Shown here piece after piece: positions 1 to 10,700 of a DNA stretch of 64,000 nucleotides (its first letter is position 1; the number at the start of each line of letters is the position of its first letter). The DNA lies in contig CM060731.1 in the NCBI GenBank assembly GCA_030704615.1, forward strand, positions 43,152,001-43,216,000. Reading direction: 5' to 3'. Origin of the DNA: Takakia lepidozioides. Taxonomy: Eukaryota > Streptophyta > Takakiopsida > Takakiales > Takakiaceae. The notes beneath the pieces were generated by a model. The model did not search any database. It was not told where the DNA came from and saw only the letters and a list, made by a program, of their open reading frames with translations. Made by a program: the position numbers and the translations under genes.

Positions 1-118
1 TTGCAGACATGGTGCATGGTGGCCTCCTTTGTTTTGTCCACGGTAATAGGCCCTCTTCCTGCAATCCTCGCCTATAGGACCTGCTTCTCCAGCAGATTCA
101 TGCCGCTCACGCTTCCCT

Positions 119-143
119 GAAGCGTGAGCTCAGCTCACGCTTC
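119..143. repeat. Perfect 12-bp-arm palindrome
   Basis: A 25-nt perfect inverted repeat has arms GAAGCGTGAGCT and AGCTCACGCTTC around one central base. Partial copies of the arm (CGTGAGCTCAGCTC) follow directly at about 153-166, so the hairpin sits in a small cluster of GTGAGCTC motifs. It lies inside the decayed MULE-type element at the left edge. Its function is unknown, and it may be a terminator-like or foldback remnant. Confidence 0.6.
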
Positions 144-173
144 AAAGCTTGAACGTGAGCTCAGCTCCCAGGC

Positions 174-2273
174 TCACGGGGCTGGGCTCACGCCGTAGCT
201 ACGCTGCTGTTTGATATAGTCAAGAAATTCATGTCCTTTTGGGTATTTTGACCTCATACGACGGATTCTCCTTGCAACCCACCGAAACGCTCTTTTCTCG
301 TTGCGTGGTCCCCCTCTACAGTACATGAGGTCTCCCATATCCTTCAACAAGTTTACAGCGGTCACCGGATCCTTCGTTTTCTTGCATGATTGCTTCACCT
401 ATGCCTTGCGGACATGCCAAAGGCAGAGGAAAATGAGCGGACTTGCCAGGGACGGCCGAGTGGACTTGGCAGCGGACGGCCGACCCCAGGGACTTCTGAG
501 TGGACTTGGCAGCGGACTTGACAGCGGACCACCAGTGGATTTGCCCAGCGAACTGCCATCGGGTTTCGCCACAGGAGTCTGCCAGTGGACTGTAGCAATG
601 GACTGCTGCAGTGGACCTCAACAATGGCCGGTGCTGTGGACCAACAGACTTACCAAATAGCGTTGATTTATGCTTTGGCATCGTCCACAATGAAGGCATT
701 GGGTCGCCAGCTCGGCAAATCTGCGGGGAGTGAATCGCGCAAGGCTCTCATCCACGGAACCAGGTCTCTTGTCCGATTCCTCGCGGATAGGATATATGCA
801 ACTGGCATACCGTTCAAGCACTCATCGAAGGCCATCAACGTGTACAATGGGAACTGTTCGAATGCACAATGTAAGATGGTCAGAGCATGCAAATTCCGCT
901 CAGTTCTGCACGAGAAGACTTCATAAGAGTGATGAGGTCTGCAGCGGTTCACAATGGGTCTGCCCCTCGGTCTTCCGCAACGTACACATGAAAACATACA
1001 GAAAGGGTCAGCACACCAAATTTTATGTGAATGTTGCATGGTACTATGCTATCATGCTCGTACAAGTCCATGGAATCGTTCGAATAATACGTTGTCATGA
1101 TTTGTCCCAAAGGTTGCATCACATGCAACGATACGGTCATGTCCTAGTTCCAGCATTCGTCGTTTCTGCCACGGAGTCTGTATGCCAATAGTGAATGTCA
1201 AATCTCCATCAAAATGCTCGAATGTTGGCTCTAATTTCTCCTCTTGATAGAAAAAATGGACGCAGGATTCTGGTCTCTCCACATGCGCACACTCTCTGCA
1301 TCATCGGCGTGCTTTTTGAAGGTTTGTCACGCACGTTTCTCGGCAAGGTTGCGAACATCTTGCTCCAACAAGAAATCATCGCGGGTCCATGCATCGCCCA
1401 AGCCGGTGTTGTTCATCACGTGCTCTTTATGCTCCATCATGATTTGGGCGACCGACAGGCCTCGGCACAAACACTCGACGACCCAGGCTTTCAATTCCTC
1501 GCTAATGTGTGGTGCATAGACGTGGCGGGTGTTCCTGAACTCTGCGGGCTTCCCATGCGAGGGTTTCCCTCTCGCATCTGTATGCTCCATGTTGTTGTTG
1601 TACGTGATGACACAAATGTCAGGGGCGAGATAGCATTGCTGGACCTTGAAACAGCATTGGCAACCACGTTTGTAAGACTCTCCATACTCCGACTTCTTTA
1701 TCTTTGGGCCTTTATGAGGGCAAGATGTTCCAGCACCCACAAGAGGTCCTCCACGCTTCTGTTTTGGATCCTCCACTATTGCCTTGTTGGTGCGCTTGTC
1801 ATCAGGACCGTAGCAGCATTGATACCTGGACAGAAAATTCTAAAATCGATATCCAACGACTTGAGGAAGCATAAAATCAGAGAACTCGTGAAACAAAAAA
1901 TGGCAACAGACATGCAATGAAACGTCAAAATGACTGAGGATGGTGCACACATAATACTGGACATAAATGTGTTGGCTCTGGGTGCTTTTCGCGAGCCGGG
2001 TTCCACTTTAGAATGGACATTCACCCAAAACTGAGTGGGGTAGTCCTCCAAACTCTCCTCTCCCAGGACGAAGTCACCAACTCTATCCCAAGGTATGCAG
2101 GCCTTTTCAACATTCACTCGCACACCCATAAACCCATATTGCGTCTCACTCTTCCAATGGAGATCCTTCCTGTTGAAGGGTCCTGGTTTTGCTATTTGCA
2201 AACATTGTTGAAGAGGCCGGATAAGCGGGCTTTCCGTGATCAGTACATCATCGGGTTTTGCTTCCACGTCCAT
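174..2273 (-). pseudogene. MULE/FAR1-type transposase, broken
   Basis: Pieces of a Mutator-like (MULE) transposase read on the - strand. The N-terminal piece is 2273 to about 1900. After an acceptor AG at 1827-1826, an exon from 1825 to about 1330 carries a Cys/His-rich zinc-binding stretch (CPHKG, then GCQCC). The catalytic-domain start at 1282-1052 includes the motif VACDATFGTN. The next piece, about 978-668, has RNRTRDLVPWMRAL and FIVDD and follows an acceptor at about 980. A C-terminal scrap lies at 398-174. These fit the DDE core of MULEs, a family assignment from remembered motifs. The copy looks dead: the frame shifts near 1280 and a stop follows FIVDDAKA. A minisatellite at 430-655 separates the last two pieces. 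Transcription would run inward from the terminal repeat at 2416-2752. Confidence 0.72.
430..655. repeat. Minisatellite of GGACTTGGCAGC-like units
   Basis: Imperfect units such as GTGGACTTGGCAGCGGAC recur about eight times. The unit resembles the GGACTGGCAGACTGG units of the GC-rich terminal repeats at 2416-2752, 3776-4237 and 18664-19053. It lies between two transposase fragments, so it may be an inserted or expanded terminal-repeat fragment. Confidence 0.6.
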
Positions 2274-2415
2274 GCCCTATACAATACAAATGACACGCTT
2301 CTGAACATGCAAGAAACGCGCCGCAGTACAGGACACGATCAACAACGTGCCAGGAGAAGTGCGCACGTTCGCGGCTGCTGGCAAGTGGCAGGCGGCAGGG
2401 ATGCAGGTTTGAATT

Positions 2416-2752
2416 GCAGCCCTAAAAATGGAGGGCTCGGATGGGTTATGGGAATGGACGGTGGCGATCCTGCGCCGTCAGCGGACTGGATGGCAGGGGA
2501 CTGGCGGGCAGACTGGCGGACTGGCAGACTGGCCAGCAGCGGACTGGCAGACTGGTGGGCAGCGGACTCATGGGCGGGGGACTGGCCGCGCGGCGGACGG
2601 GGGCGCGGGCGCAGTTGCTGCAGCCGTGCCCGCGGCTGGGCGACCGCGCGCAGTGGCGGGCGGGGTGCTGGGGAGCCGGGCGTCCGTGCGTGGGGCCCAT
2701 CGGCCTCATCGCACGTGCCCATTGAAGACCCTATTATCTTAAAATGAGAGGC
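2416..2752 (+). repeat. GC-rich terminal repeat of a MULE-like element (right-end copy)
   Basis: This 337-bp GC-rich block matches the right terminal repeat of the 15.3-kb element (18664-19053) in the same orientation. It is the inverse of 3776-4237. It starts with GCAGCCCTAAAA, contains the GGACTGGCAGACTGG minisatellite, and ends with TCTTAAAATGAGAGGC. It probably closes the element that holds the MULE transposase to its left, whose other end lies outside the window. Confidence 0.8.
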
Positions 2753-3775
2753 TTATAATGTTGATCCAATGGCGCTTTCCAAGGATTCCTACTTTCCCAC
2801 GAGGGCCGATTTTTTTCAGGGAAAGCCTTAAATAGCGCCATGTGCAAAAGATGGGAACCTCACATATCTCCTTGTGATAAAGATCCGAACAACAAGATAG
2901 TCAATGGCAGACTCTGGACCTCGCTCTCAACATCTGTCACTGTTCAAGAAATCAGAGACTGTACTAAGAAGCTGAAAATATATCACAAATTCATTAGTGG
3001 AATTGGCCAATAAATTCAGAGCTACCGTACTTAACCATCCCAGTTCGATGGTTAAAAGACACCTGCATGTTACCTAGATTATAATGGAACTGAGAATCCA
3101 GTTCAAAATGTGAGACCTCAGGAAAATCTTCTAGTTAATCTTGTGTAGATGACCTGTTTAACGCAGAACATGACCATAAGAACGATAAGGTGGCAAACAA
3201 TATGCCTCTTGGGTTGGTTGTGGTCAAGTGAGTAAGGGTCAGATCCTGCTACTGCACTGAGGCCTCTCTTACGAACAGATGAATTTGCAACTGGCTGCAC
3301 GAGTTTCCTATCAAGTACAGACTTCCTGCGAACACAACAGTTAGAACTTGCAATGAGAGAACTCTACAGGGCAGAGAGAAACTTGACTAGTCTCATTCAG
3401 CTTGGCAGTATACCAGCCAAGGAGAAATGGGAGCAAGTCATGCCAGCTTATGGAATCAGTTATTCATGGAGTGTCCAACAGGGAGGTTGTATGCCAAACG
3501 TTGCCACTCTCATTGTCTTGCATGTAATTGTAGCTTCTCTTACATATGATCTGCTTGTCGTGGCAGTCACAAGTCAAGGAACCAAATAATGCTCCATATT
3601 CTTGTCAAGATGCCACTGAATTTGAAGATACATGAATGGATAACTTGAAGAAATAGCATGTTCTGCTGATATACCTGCTTCTATACAGAAGGAAGATTCT
3701 GAATGTTAATATCATGGTTCTCTGTTGGTGTTTAGTTGAGAAGATATACCTCTTTTGTATTTGGCTCATTAAAAT
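2753..3775. other. Spacer between two MULE-like elements
   Basis: About 1 kb of AT-richer sequence separates the right end of the left element from the left end of the 15.3-kb element. The short open frames here (for example 3353-3589 on +) resemble nothing I know. No repeat or RNA gene was seen. Confidence 0.5.
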
Positions 3776-4237
3776 GCCTCTCATTTTAAGATAATAGGGT
3801 CTTCAATGGGCACGTGCGATGTGGCCGGTGGGCCCCGCGCACGGACGCCCAGCTCCCTAGCACCCCGCCCGCCCCGCCCGCCGCTGCACGCGGTCGCCCA
3901 GCCGCGGGCGCGGCTGCAGCATCCGCGCCCGTGCCCCCGTCCGCCGCGCGGCCAGTCCCCTGCCCATGAGTCCGCTGCCCTCTAGTCTGCCAGTCCGCTG
4001 CTGGCCAGTCTGCTGCTCAGCAGTCTGCCAGTCCGCCAGTCTGCCCGCCAGTCCGGTGCTGGCCAGTCCGGTGCCCAGTAGTCTGCCAGTCCGCCAGTCT
4101 GCCCGCCGGTCCGCTGGCCAGTCCGCTGCCATCCAGTCCGCTGACGGCGCAGGATCGCCACCGTCCATTCCCATAACCCATCCGAGCCCTCCAATTTTAG
4201 GGCTGCGAAAATGACAATGATCTTCCCACCAAATCCC
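3776..4237 (-). repeat. Left terminal inverted repeat
   Basis: This is the inverse of 18664-19053 from the outer end (GCCTCTCATTTTAAGATA) to the inner end (CCACCAAATCCC). The middle is a minisatellite of CAGTCCGCCAGTCTGCC-type units. It is longer than in the right arm, which explains the difference of about 70 bp in length. Very high GC. Confidence 0.88.
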
Positions 4238-4594
4238 TACACGCCCCCATGTGCATACGCTACCCATGGGTTCTTTTAACGAACTAAACTTGTGAAGGCT
4301 CTCATGAGGGATGCAGTACAAAGGGGCTAAACGTATCATGACGGATCACAAGCAGAGAACGTTATCGACGACAGATGTCCGCATTTTCCATATTTATGAC
4401 ATAGAACCAAACCATAAAACGAAGGTTCCCGAAAGCACAACAAGAAGGCAAAAATAGTGGAAGCATATGCACGATGGTGGCTGTAGTGCCGAGACAGTCC
4501 TCTCATGTTCAAGCACACGCTTCATCATCATCATGAACATCGTGCGCAAAAGAGGAACAGTCGCGTGCATGGAAATGCCTACTGCAACATCGGA
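4238..4594 (+). repeat. Internal direct repeat D, left copy
   Basis: This is nearly identical to 18255-18634. I count about three substitutions, plus one gap of about two dozen bases near 4260. It lies directly inside the left terminal repeat, beyond the 3' end of the Ulp1-like gene. Both copies have the same orientation, although the terminal repeats next to them are inverted. Confidence 0.88.
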
Positions 4595-4760
4595 GCATGG
4601 AAAAATTGACACCATTGTGTCCATTGAGTTTAATGACAACATTACAAAACATGTCAGCACCCACAGTACACAAAAGTGCTCATCACCACTGGAATAGTAA
4701 GCGAAAAGACTCGCATTTTTTATTTTGGTACATAGACTTCACATGACAAGTACATCATAC

Positions 4761-7700
4761 TCATGAGAGCAGTTTCTCTACATTGTCCAACCCCCGCACG
4801 ATATACTGGGCACACTGCATTCGCTGCCCAAGTGCAAACTTGAAAGTAAACCAGTCCTTCGTGAAAGATATTCCTCTCTCTGGCTTTGCAGTCTTGGAGA
4901 CATTTGCTCTGACTTTTATCCACTCATAAAACACTTGAATGAATGACATGACGTAAAAGCCACACTCCCATCTGAATGGTTGCTGGGGCACATCAGGCGC
5001 GTGGAACTGAAATGCTTGGACAATCTCATGCCACTCTGGTGAGTCCATCGAGTACCCTAAGCACTCAGCATGAAGCTTCCGAATCCACCCTAGAACAAAG
5101 GGACATTTATGCAAGTCCCTGATAGAGTTGAGGTGAGTGTAACAGCCCTTGCGGAGGTCGATGATACAAACACTCCAGTGCCCCCTGCAATGGTATCAAA
5201 CAACATGGCGTCATTGCACAATCATGATGGGCAGACTCAGGAGACTGACACTCAGCAGACCGACCACTCAGCAGACTCAATCTTCAAACCTAGTCCACTG
5301 CACAAATACAGAGGTCAACTTAATGGCTCAGAGTCAAGACGACACTGCGAAACCAGACCACTAGAAGAAAAAACGGCTTTTTCCACGGTTTTTTTCACCT
5401 TTTTTTCCGTGGAATCCGCCCCGGTCCACACCTGCCGTGGGTGTAAGAAACGACGAGTGCTTTCGGACACCCCGTGGACGGCCTGGCTCTCGGGTGGCCC
5501 TCTGGAGAAGTCCACGGGTGGCTGAATCCATGGGTGGCCTTTTTCACGGGGTTCATGGCTTTTTCCACGAGCGACGTGTGCTTTGGCGAACACTGCCACG
5601 TGGATCGTAGATGTACAAAGGTGTGGACTTGTCCACACCTATGGGAAAACCATGCGACTGCTTGTCACCAGGGTTTCACGACATCTGGGCAACGGTGTGT
5701 GCAACACGTGTATTTTTGTGGGGATGACACGTGTATGGAGACAAAGAGGCGATGTGCACTTATGTGGAACGGCCATCTGGCGTGGCATGTGGGTGTGAAA
5801 AAAACCATTCGGTGTGAGACCATCCACTGGCTGTTTTCACAGCTTCAACAAGTTTGGGGGCCACATGTTCCGTGGCAAACACCGCCACGTGGATCCTAAA
5901 CGTACAAAGGGTGTGGACTTGTCCACACCTACGGGAAAATGATGCGACACCCTGTTACCTGGGCTTGACGACATGTGGGCAACGGTATGGGCAACGCGTG
6001 TATTTTGGAGAGGACGGCACGTGGCGTAATCTGCATGGAGTGGGTGTGTAGTATTTTACTGCCCATACTGTAGGTCATTCCACATAGCCACAGGAGCATA
6101 CCATAGTGGGTCTGAAATATTCTACTGCTGATGTTGTAGGTCATTCCACAAAAATGTGGAAGATGCCACAGGCAAGCTACGGTTGATTTCACATATTTGT
6201 GATGTCATGGTGTGCACAATTATTCCATAGGCATCATGATCATATCACAAATCGTGATACTGTCCACACTGTCAGTTTCACAGTCCATGTGAAATATGAC
6301 TCATATACATAAACACAATTCCAAAGCACTGCGGCAACAACCTGCTCATGACATGTACAATTGACTAAGCATGGCCAGAACAACAGAAAGAATGACCAGA
6401 TGCAAGGGTGCTTCAAAGTTGGGTGCGCCCTTCATTGCCCAAATAAAGTTTAGTCTGAACATGCAAGTATTGCAGAGTCTGCACTGCTGATCACAACCCC
6501 ACAATGTACCCAAATCCTACATTGATGCGCACAATAACGAAAAAAAGGTGAAATCGATATGAAGTGGCGTTCAGTTAAAATTGCCTTCAAATTGAGGATC
6601 CCACACAACCTCATGTTCGGGTCACTTTGAGGAACTTGGCAGACCACAGGGCCGTGCTGCCTACAGTGTCACTGAGCATCAGTTGGGGTATGGTAGAGCA
6701 ACATCTGCCCCATGTACTGATTCAACCGAGACAACATGATAATTGGCATGAACGACATAAGCCAGCCAGTCAGTCGACATGCCCAATATATGGCCCACGT
6801 CTGCCTTCCATTTGGGTGCATTAGGGTCAAACATTGTGACCTTGTCACCAACCTGAAACTGGGACAGCCAACACCACCAATGTGTGCCCTTGTCATTTGT
6901 TATGCACATGCAACAGTTATGGACAGGGAAAACGCGAGATGCCATCATATAGCCCTACAAACAAAATACGGATGTACTTCCACGAAGGAAAACTTACAAC
7001 AGGTGCCGGCGCTTTGAAGCTTCCCATACGGCTCCCATCAACGTTGCTGCCAGCAAGTCTTGCGGACTTCTTCCTCATATTCACCGCAACAATTTCCTTT
7101 GGTGGCTTCTGAATCAATAGAAACCCACACATGTACACAGAAGTCATGAACGGCCTGCAGGTATTGCATAATCGACTTGGAACAGCACAAGAATATAGGA
7201 ACACGAGTACTTACCTTCCGTACAACGGCCAATTTTGTTGTTGAATCAATGTTCTTCCCTGCCCCAACAATAACCACTCCTGTGCCCTTAGCCCCTGCCC
7301 CTATGTCTTGGGCACTCTGTCTAAGTTCACTGCCGGTGTGATCCTCCAGTACAGGCACTCCCTTCTCAATAAGGGGGGATAGGTCATCATTGGCACCATA
7401 ATTAAGGCAAGGATCGTCACATGCCATGTTCTGAACTTTGTCCTCACCTGTGCCATCTTCTTCCACAATACTGCCCCCTTTCCTTTGTCCACTGCCTCCA
7501 CTGCTAGGAGGCTGCTCACCTGTACTTGTCATTTCACAGTAGTCGCAGGTGGGACAACACCATGAACAGGGGGCGACAACTCACACACAATGTTTGATGT
7601 TGATGGAGATTCATCCCTCGGCAGGTCCAAACCGAGCTTCGCTCCCAATGCCATGTTGAACTTGTCTGTCTTAGATACTACAGCGGCAAATGGATTTCAC

Positions 7701-10700
7701 TACCTGCAATTCCAATTTGTGCTCCATTGAGCTGGCCTCCATTGTATGTTTCCATCCTTCCAAGCCATCAAGCCGAGAAGCCAATGCTCCAAGGCCCTGC
7801 CACAAAAAGAGTGCAAATACGATTCAATACATCTATTGCACTAGCTTTATTGGACAACAACACAGGAAGGCAAAACCATAAATAATTGACAAGCACATCA
7901 TTGCAACAAATGCAGGTGGGTTAGTTACTTACAGATCGGGTGGCCCCTGCTGAATCAGAACCATACCCCTTGTTGCTATTCTTGCTCCCCAAAATTTCGG
8001 ATAGAAGTGGAGGACGACCACTTGTCTTAGCCTACACATGGACAGGATATGGGAATATTAGTGCCATCCTCTAAGATGTACTTATAAGACGTTGTTTGCC
8101 GTAGCCTTGTGGCCATTGACCCCGGGCCCAGTTTGAGCGGGAAAAAAAGGGACAGAACCTACCTCTGTCAGGGGCTGATGTTGGTAGTAAGACTTACCTC
8201 CATATAAAGAATTAATCCGGGTTTTCCAGATATCCTCTAGAAATCCCTTCACACAAGCATCAATCTGTTGTGTGTGATTTGCCCAAAAACTAGGCCTCAG
8301 GAGGGCCTGGGCTTTTGGCTCAGCCTCGAGACTTTCAAAGTTGGTAAACAGGGGTACAAGCACAATTCCCTTAATAGATTTGAAGAGAGCGTCTCTTTGG
8401 TGAGAGAACCCCGGACAGTGTATCAGAAAATGAATACTGTCTTCAGATTGCCCACACAACGGGCAATTGCACTCTCCCTTTCCTCTGTGCTTCTGTTTGC
8501 TGTTCAAAGGTAGGCTTCCTGCCCTGAGTTTAAATTTCAGTCTAGTGCCGAGAGTGGGTAGACCCTTGAGGTCATCCAAGATGTCCTCCCCCATGTCACA
8601 GACTGGAAACAAGTTCAGGGAAGTTTTCTGCCTAACTTCATTTTCATCAGACAATCTCATGGCAACAGACATGGCTGAGGACACTACAGCCTCTAAGTCA
8701 GATTTATCCAGCAGGGTCAAGACTTGCGGATCCAGGTCCAGGTCCTTGAGGATCTCTTCTACTCTCTTCTGCCAGGACTTAGCCTGTTTGACAGGGCGGT
8801 CCTGTTTCCAAGATATAGAGTCGATTAATTTAGGATATCTGGTGTTGGGCATATGTTGCAGCTGACCCCACCATCTGACCTTGAATTCATCTCATCGGGA
8901 GCTTAAGGACGGAATGCCAAACTCACCCCGAACAGCCACATTGGTTGTTTTGGAGCATGCTGACATACACTCCTTAAGCACCCCCACTTGAATGGATTCT
9001 AGAGACTTAGCCTGGTTGGAGTTATCAACCCATATAGCAGATCCGTACTCCAAGGCAGGTCTAATAACGCGACAAAGCATGGTTTTCTTAACCTCAGAGT
9101 TGACCCCTCTGCAGTGGAAAAATTTAGTGAGCCCCAGAGCTTTGCCCTTGCCCAGTTTGAACCACTTTCCGGATATGTGCATCCCAATTACAATTGGAGG
9201 AGAACTCAACGCCCAGGTAAGTGTAGGAAGGGAGGACCGGGATCTCTTGGCTACCCCACTGCCACTTAAGATCACTTCCTCCCTCTCCTCTGTCATTGAA
9301 TGCTACCACTGCACATTTGCTGACATTAGCCTCTAGCCCCCAAAGATCAAAGTATCTCTTCGCGCAATCAATCAACTCCTGGAGATTGGTTGGAGTCTCC
9401 CCTATGCCTGCGAAGTCATCCGCAAACATAAGGGCTGGTATGGTGGTATCACCCACCCTTAACCCAAATCCCTCACTTTCCACATCCTCGAGGAGTTGAT
9501 TGATGAAAACATTGAAGAGCAGAGGGGAGAGAGTACATCCTTGAGCTACACCTTGGTCTATGTCAAAGAAGTTGGACTTCTGTCCGTTAACAGTGACACA
9601 ACTTTTGGTGTGAGCATACAAGTTGTGGACAACTCTCCACATCTTTCCCTTGATCCCACAAGACCAGAGGCGGAACCATAGGCCATCTCTCCACACTCTG
9701 TCATAAGCCTTTTTGACATCCAGGAAAAAGACATAAGTGGGTTTCCCTTCTTTTTTCCTTCCCTGGATAATCTGGCTTAGAGTGAAGATATGATCCACAC
9801 AGCCCCTGTTTCGCCGAAAGCCAGCTTGGCCTTCGTGGAAACAACCTCTAGACTCCAGATCAACCTCGAGACGAGTACTTATAACTCTGCAGAATGTATT
9901 GCCAACAGCATTGAGGAGCGTGATGCCACGGTAGTTCCCCGGTTCTTCTCTGTCACCCTTCTTGTATAGATTGACAATGACCCCCTGTCGCCAGCGAAAG
10001 GGGATCATTTCAGTCTTCCAGATAAGGTTAAAGAGGAGAACTAGGGCCTCTATCATGGGATCGCCACCGTGCTTGATAAGCTCGTTGACAATACCATCAG
10101 GTCCACCAGCTTTATATCCATTTAAATGTTCAATTGCTTCCACAATCTCAGAAGAACTAATGGGAGCATTATAAGCCATTGAAATATACTCCAGTTCATC
10201 AGGGCTGTTTTGAATCATAGGAACAGTTTTTCCAACTGTGTCCCTCCATTCAGCAGAAGACCCCTCATTGTTAGACCTAGAAGTTCTACCAAGGATACTG
10301 TAGTGAGTTTCAAAGGTTTTGACAATGTCAACCGATGAAGTCACCACTGCACCTTTAGTAGTCTTCAGCGCTTGTACTTGCTGACCCGTGTAGGCATATT
10401 CTAAAGAGGGAAAGGCCCCAAGCTTTCCAACTAAATCCAATGCACTACCTTACCTGAAGCAAAGCGCTTCAGATTGAAACAAACAAGGACACAAGGTCAC
10501 AAGGCCGGCATTTAGTCACAGAGACATTAATGTACTCCCGTTTCAAGTCCACCCAATGTCAATAGGCTTCCTAGAGGACAGGGAGAATGCCATCCTCTAA
10601 GAGTAAGATACAAATGACAAGACACCTCACTACCTGAATATATTGGCAACGTCATGAGACAGGCAGATTTACCAAACGTTCCTCAACGCCGCTAAGGCCA

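Noticed and set aside
1195-1920. 241-codon open frame on +
   Set aside because: It lies antisense to the MULE transposase pieces, which carry clear motifs on the - strand. The + frame has no family likeness.
2460-2600. CRISPR-like spaced repeats
   Set aside because: Units are adjacent and degenerate with no unique spacers, and the context is eukaryotic. It is a minisatellite.
2013-2747. 244-codon open frame on + through the GC-rich block
   Set aside because: It runs through the terminal repeat minisatellite. High GC and a repeat unit free of stops explain the open frame.
3857-4339. 160-codon open frame on -
   Set aside because: Same cause: the left terminal repeat minisatellite.
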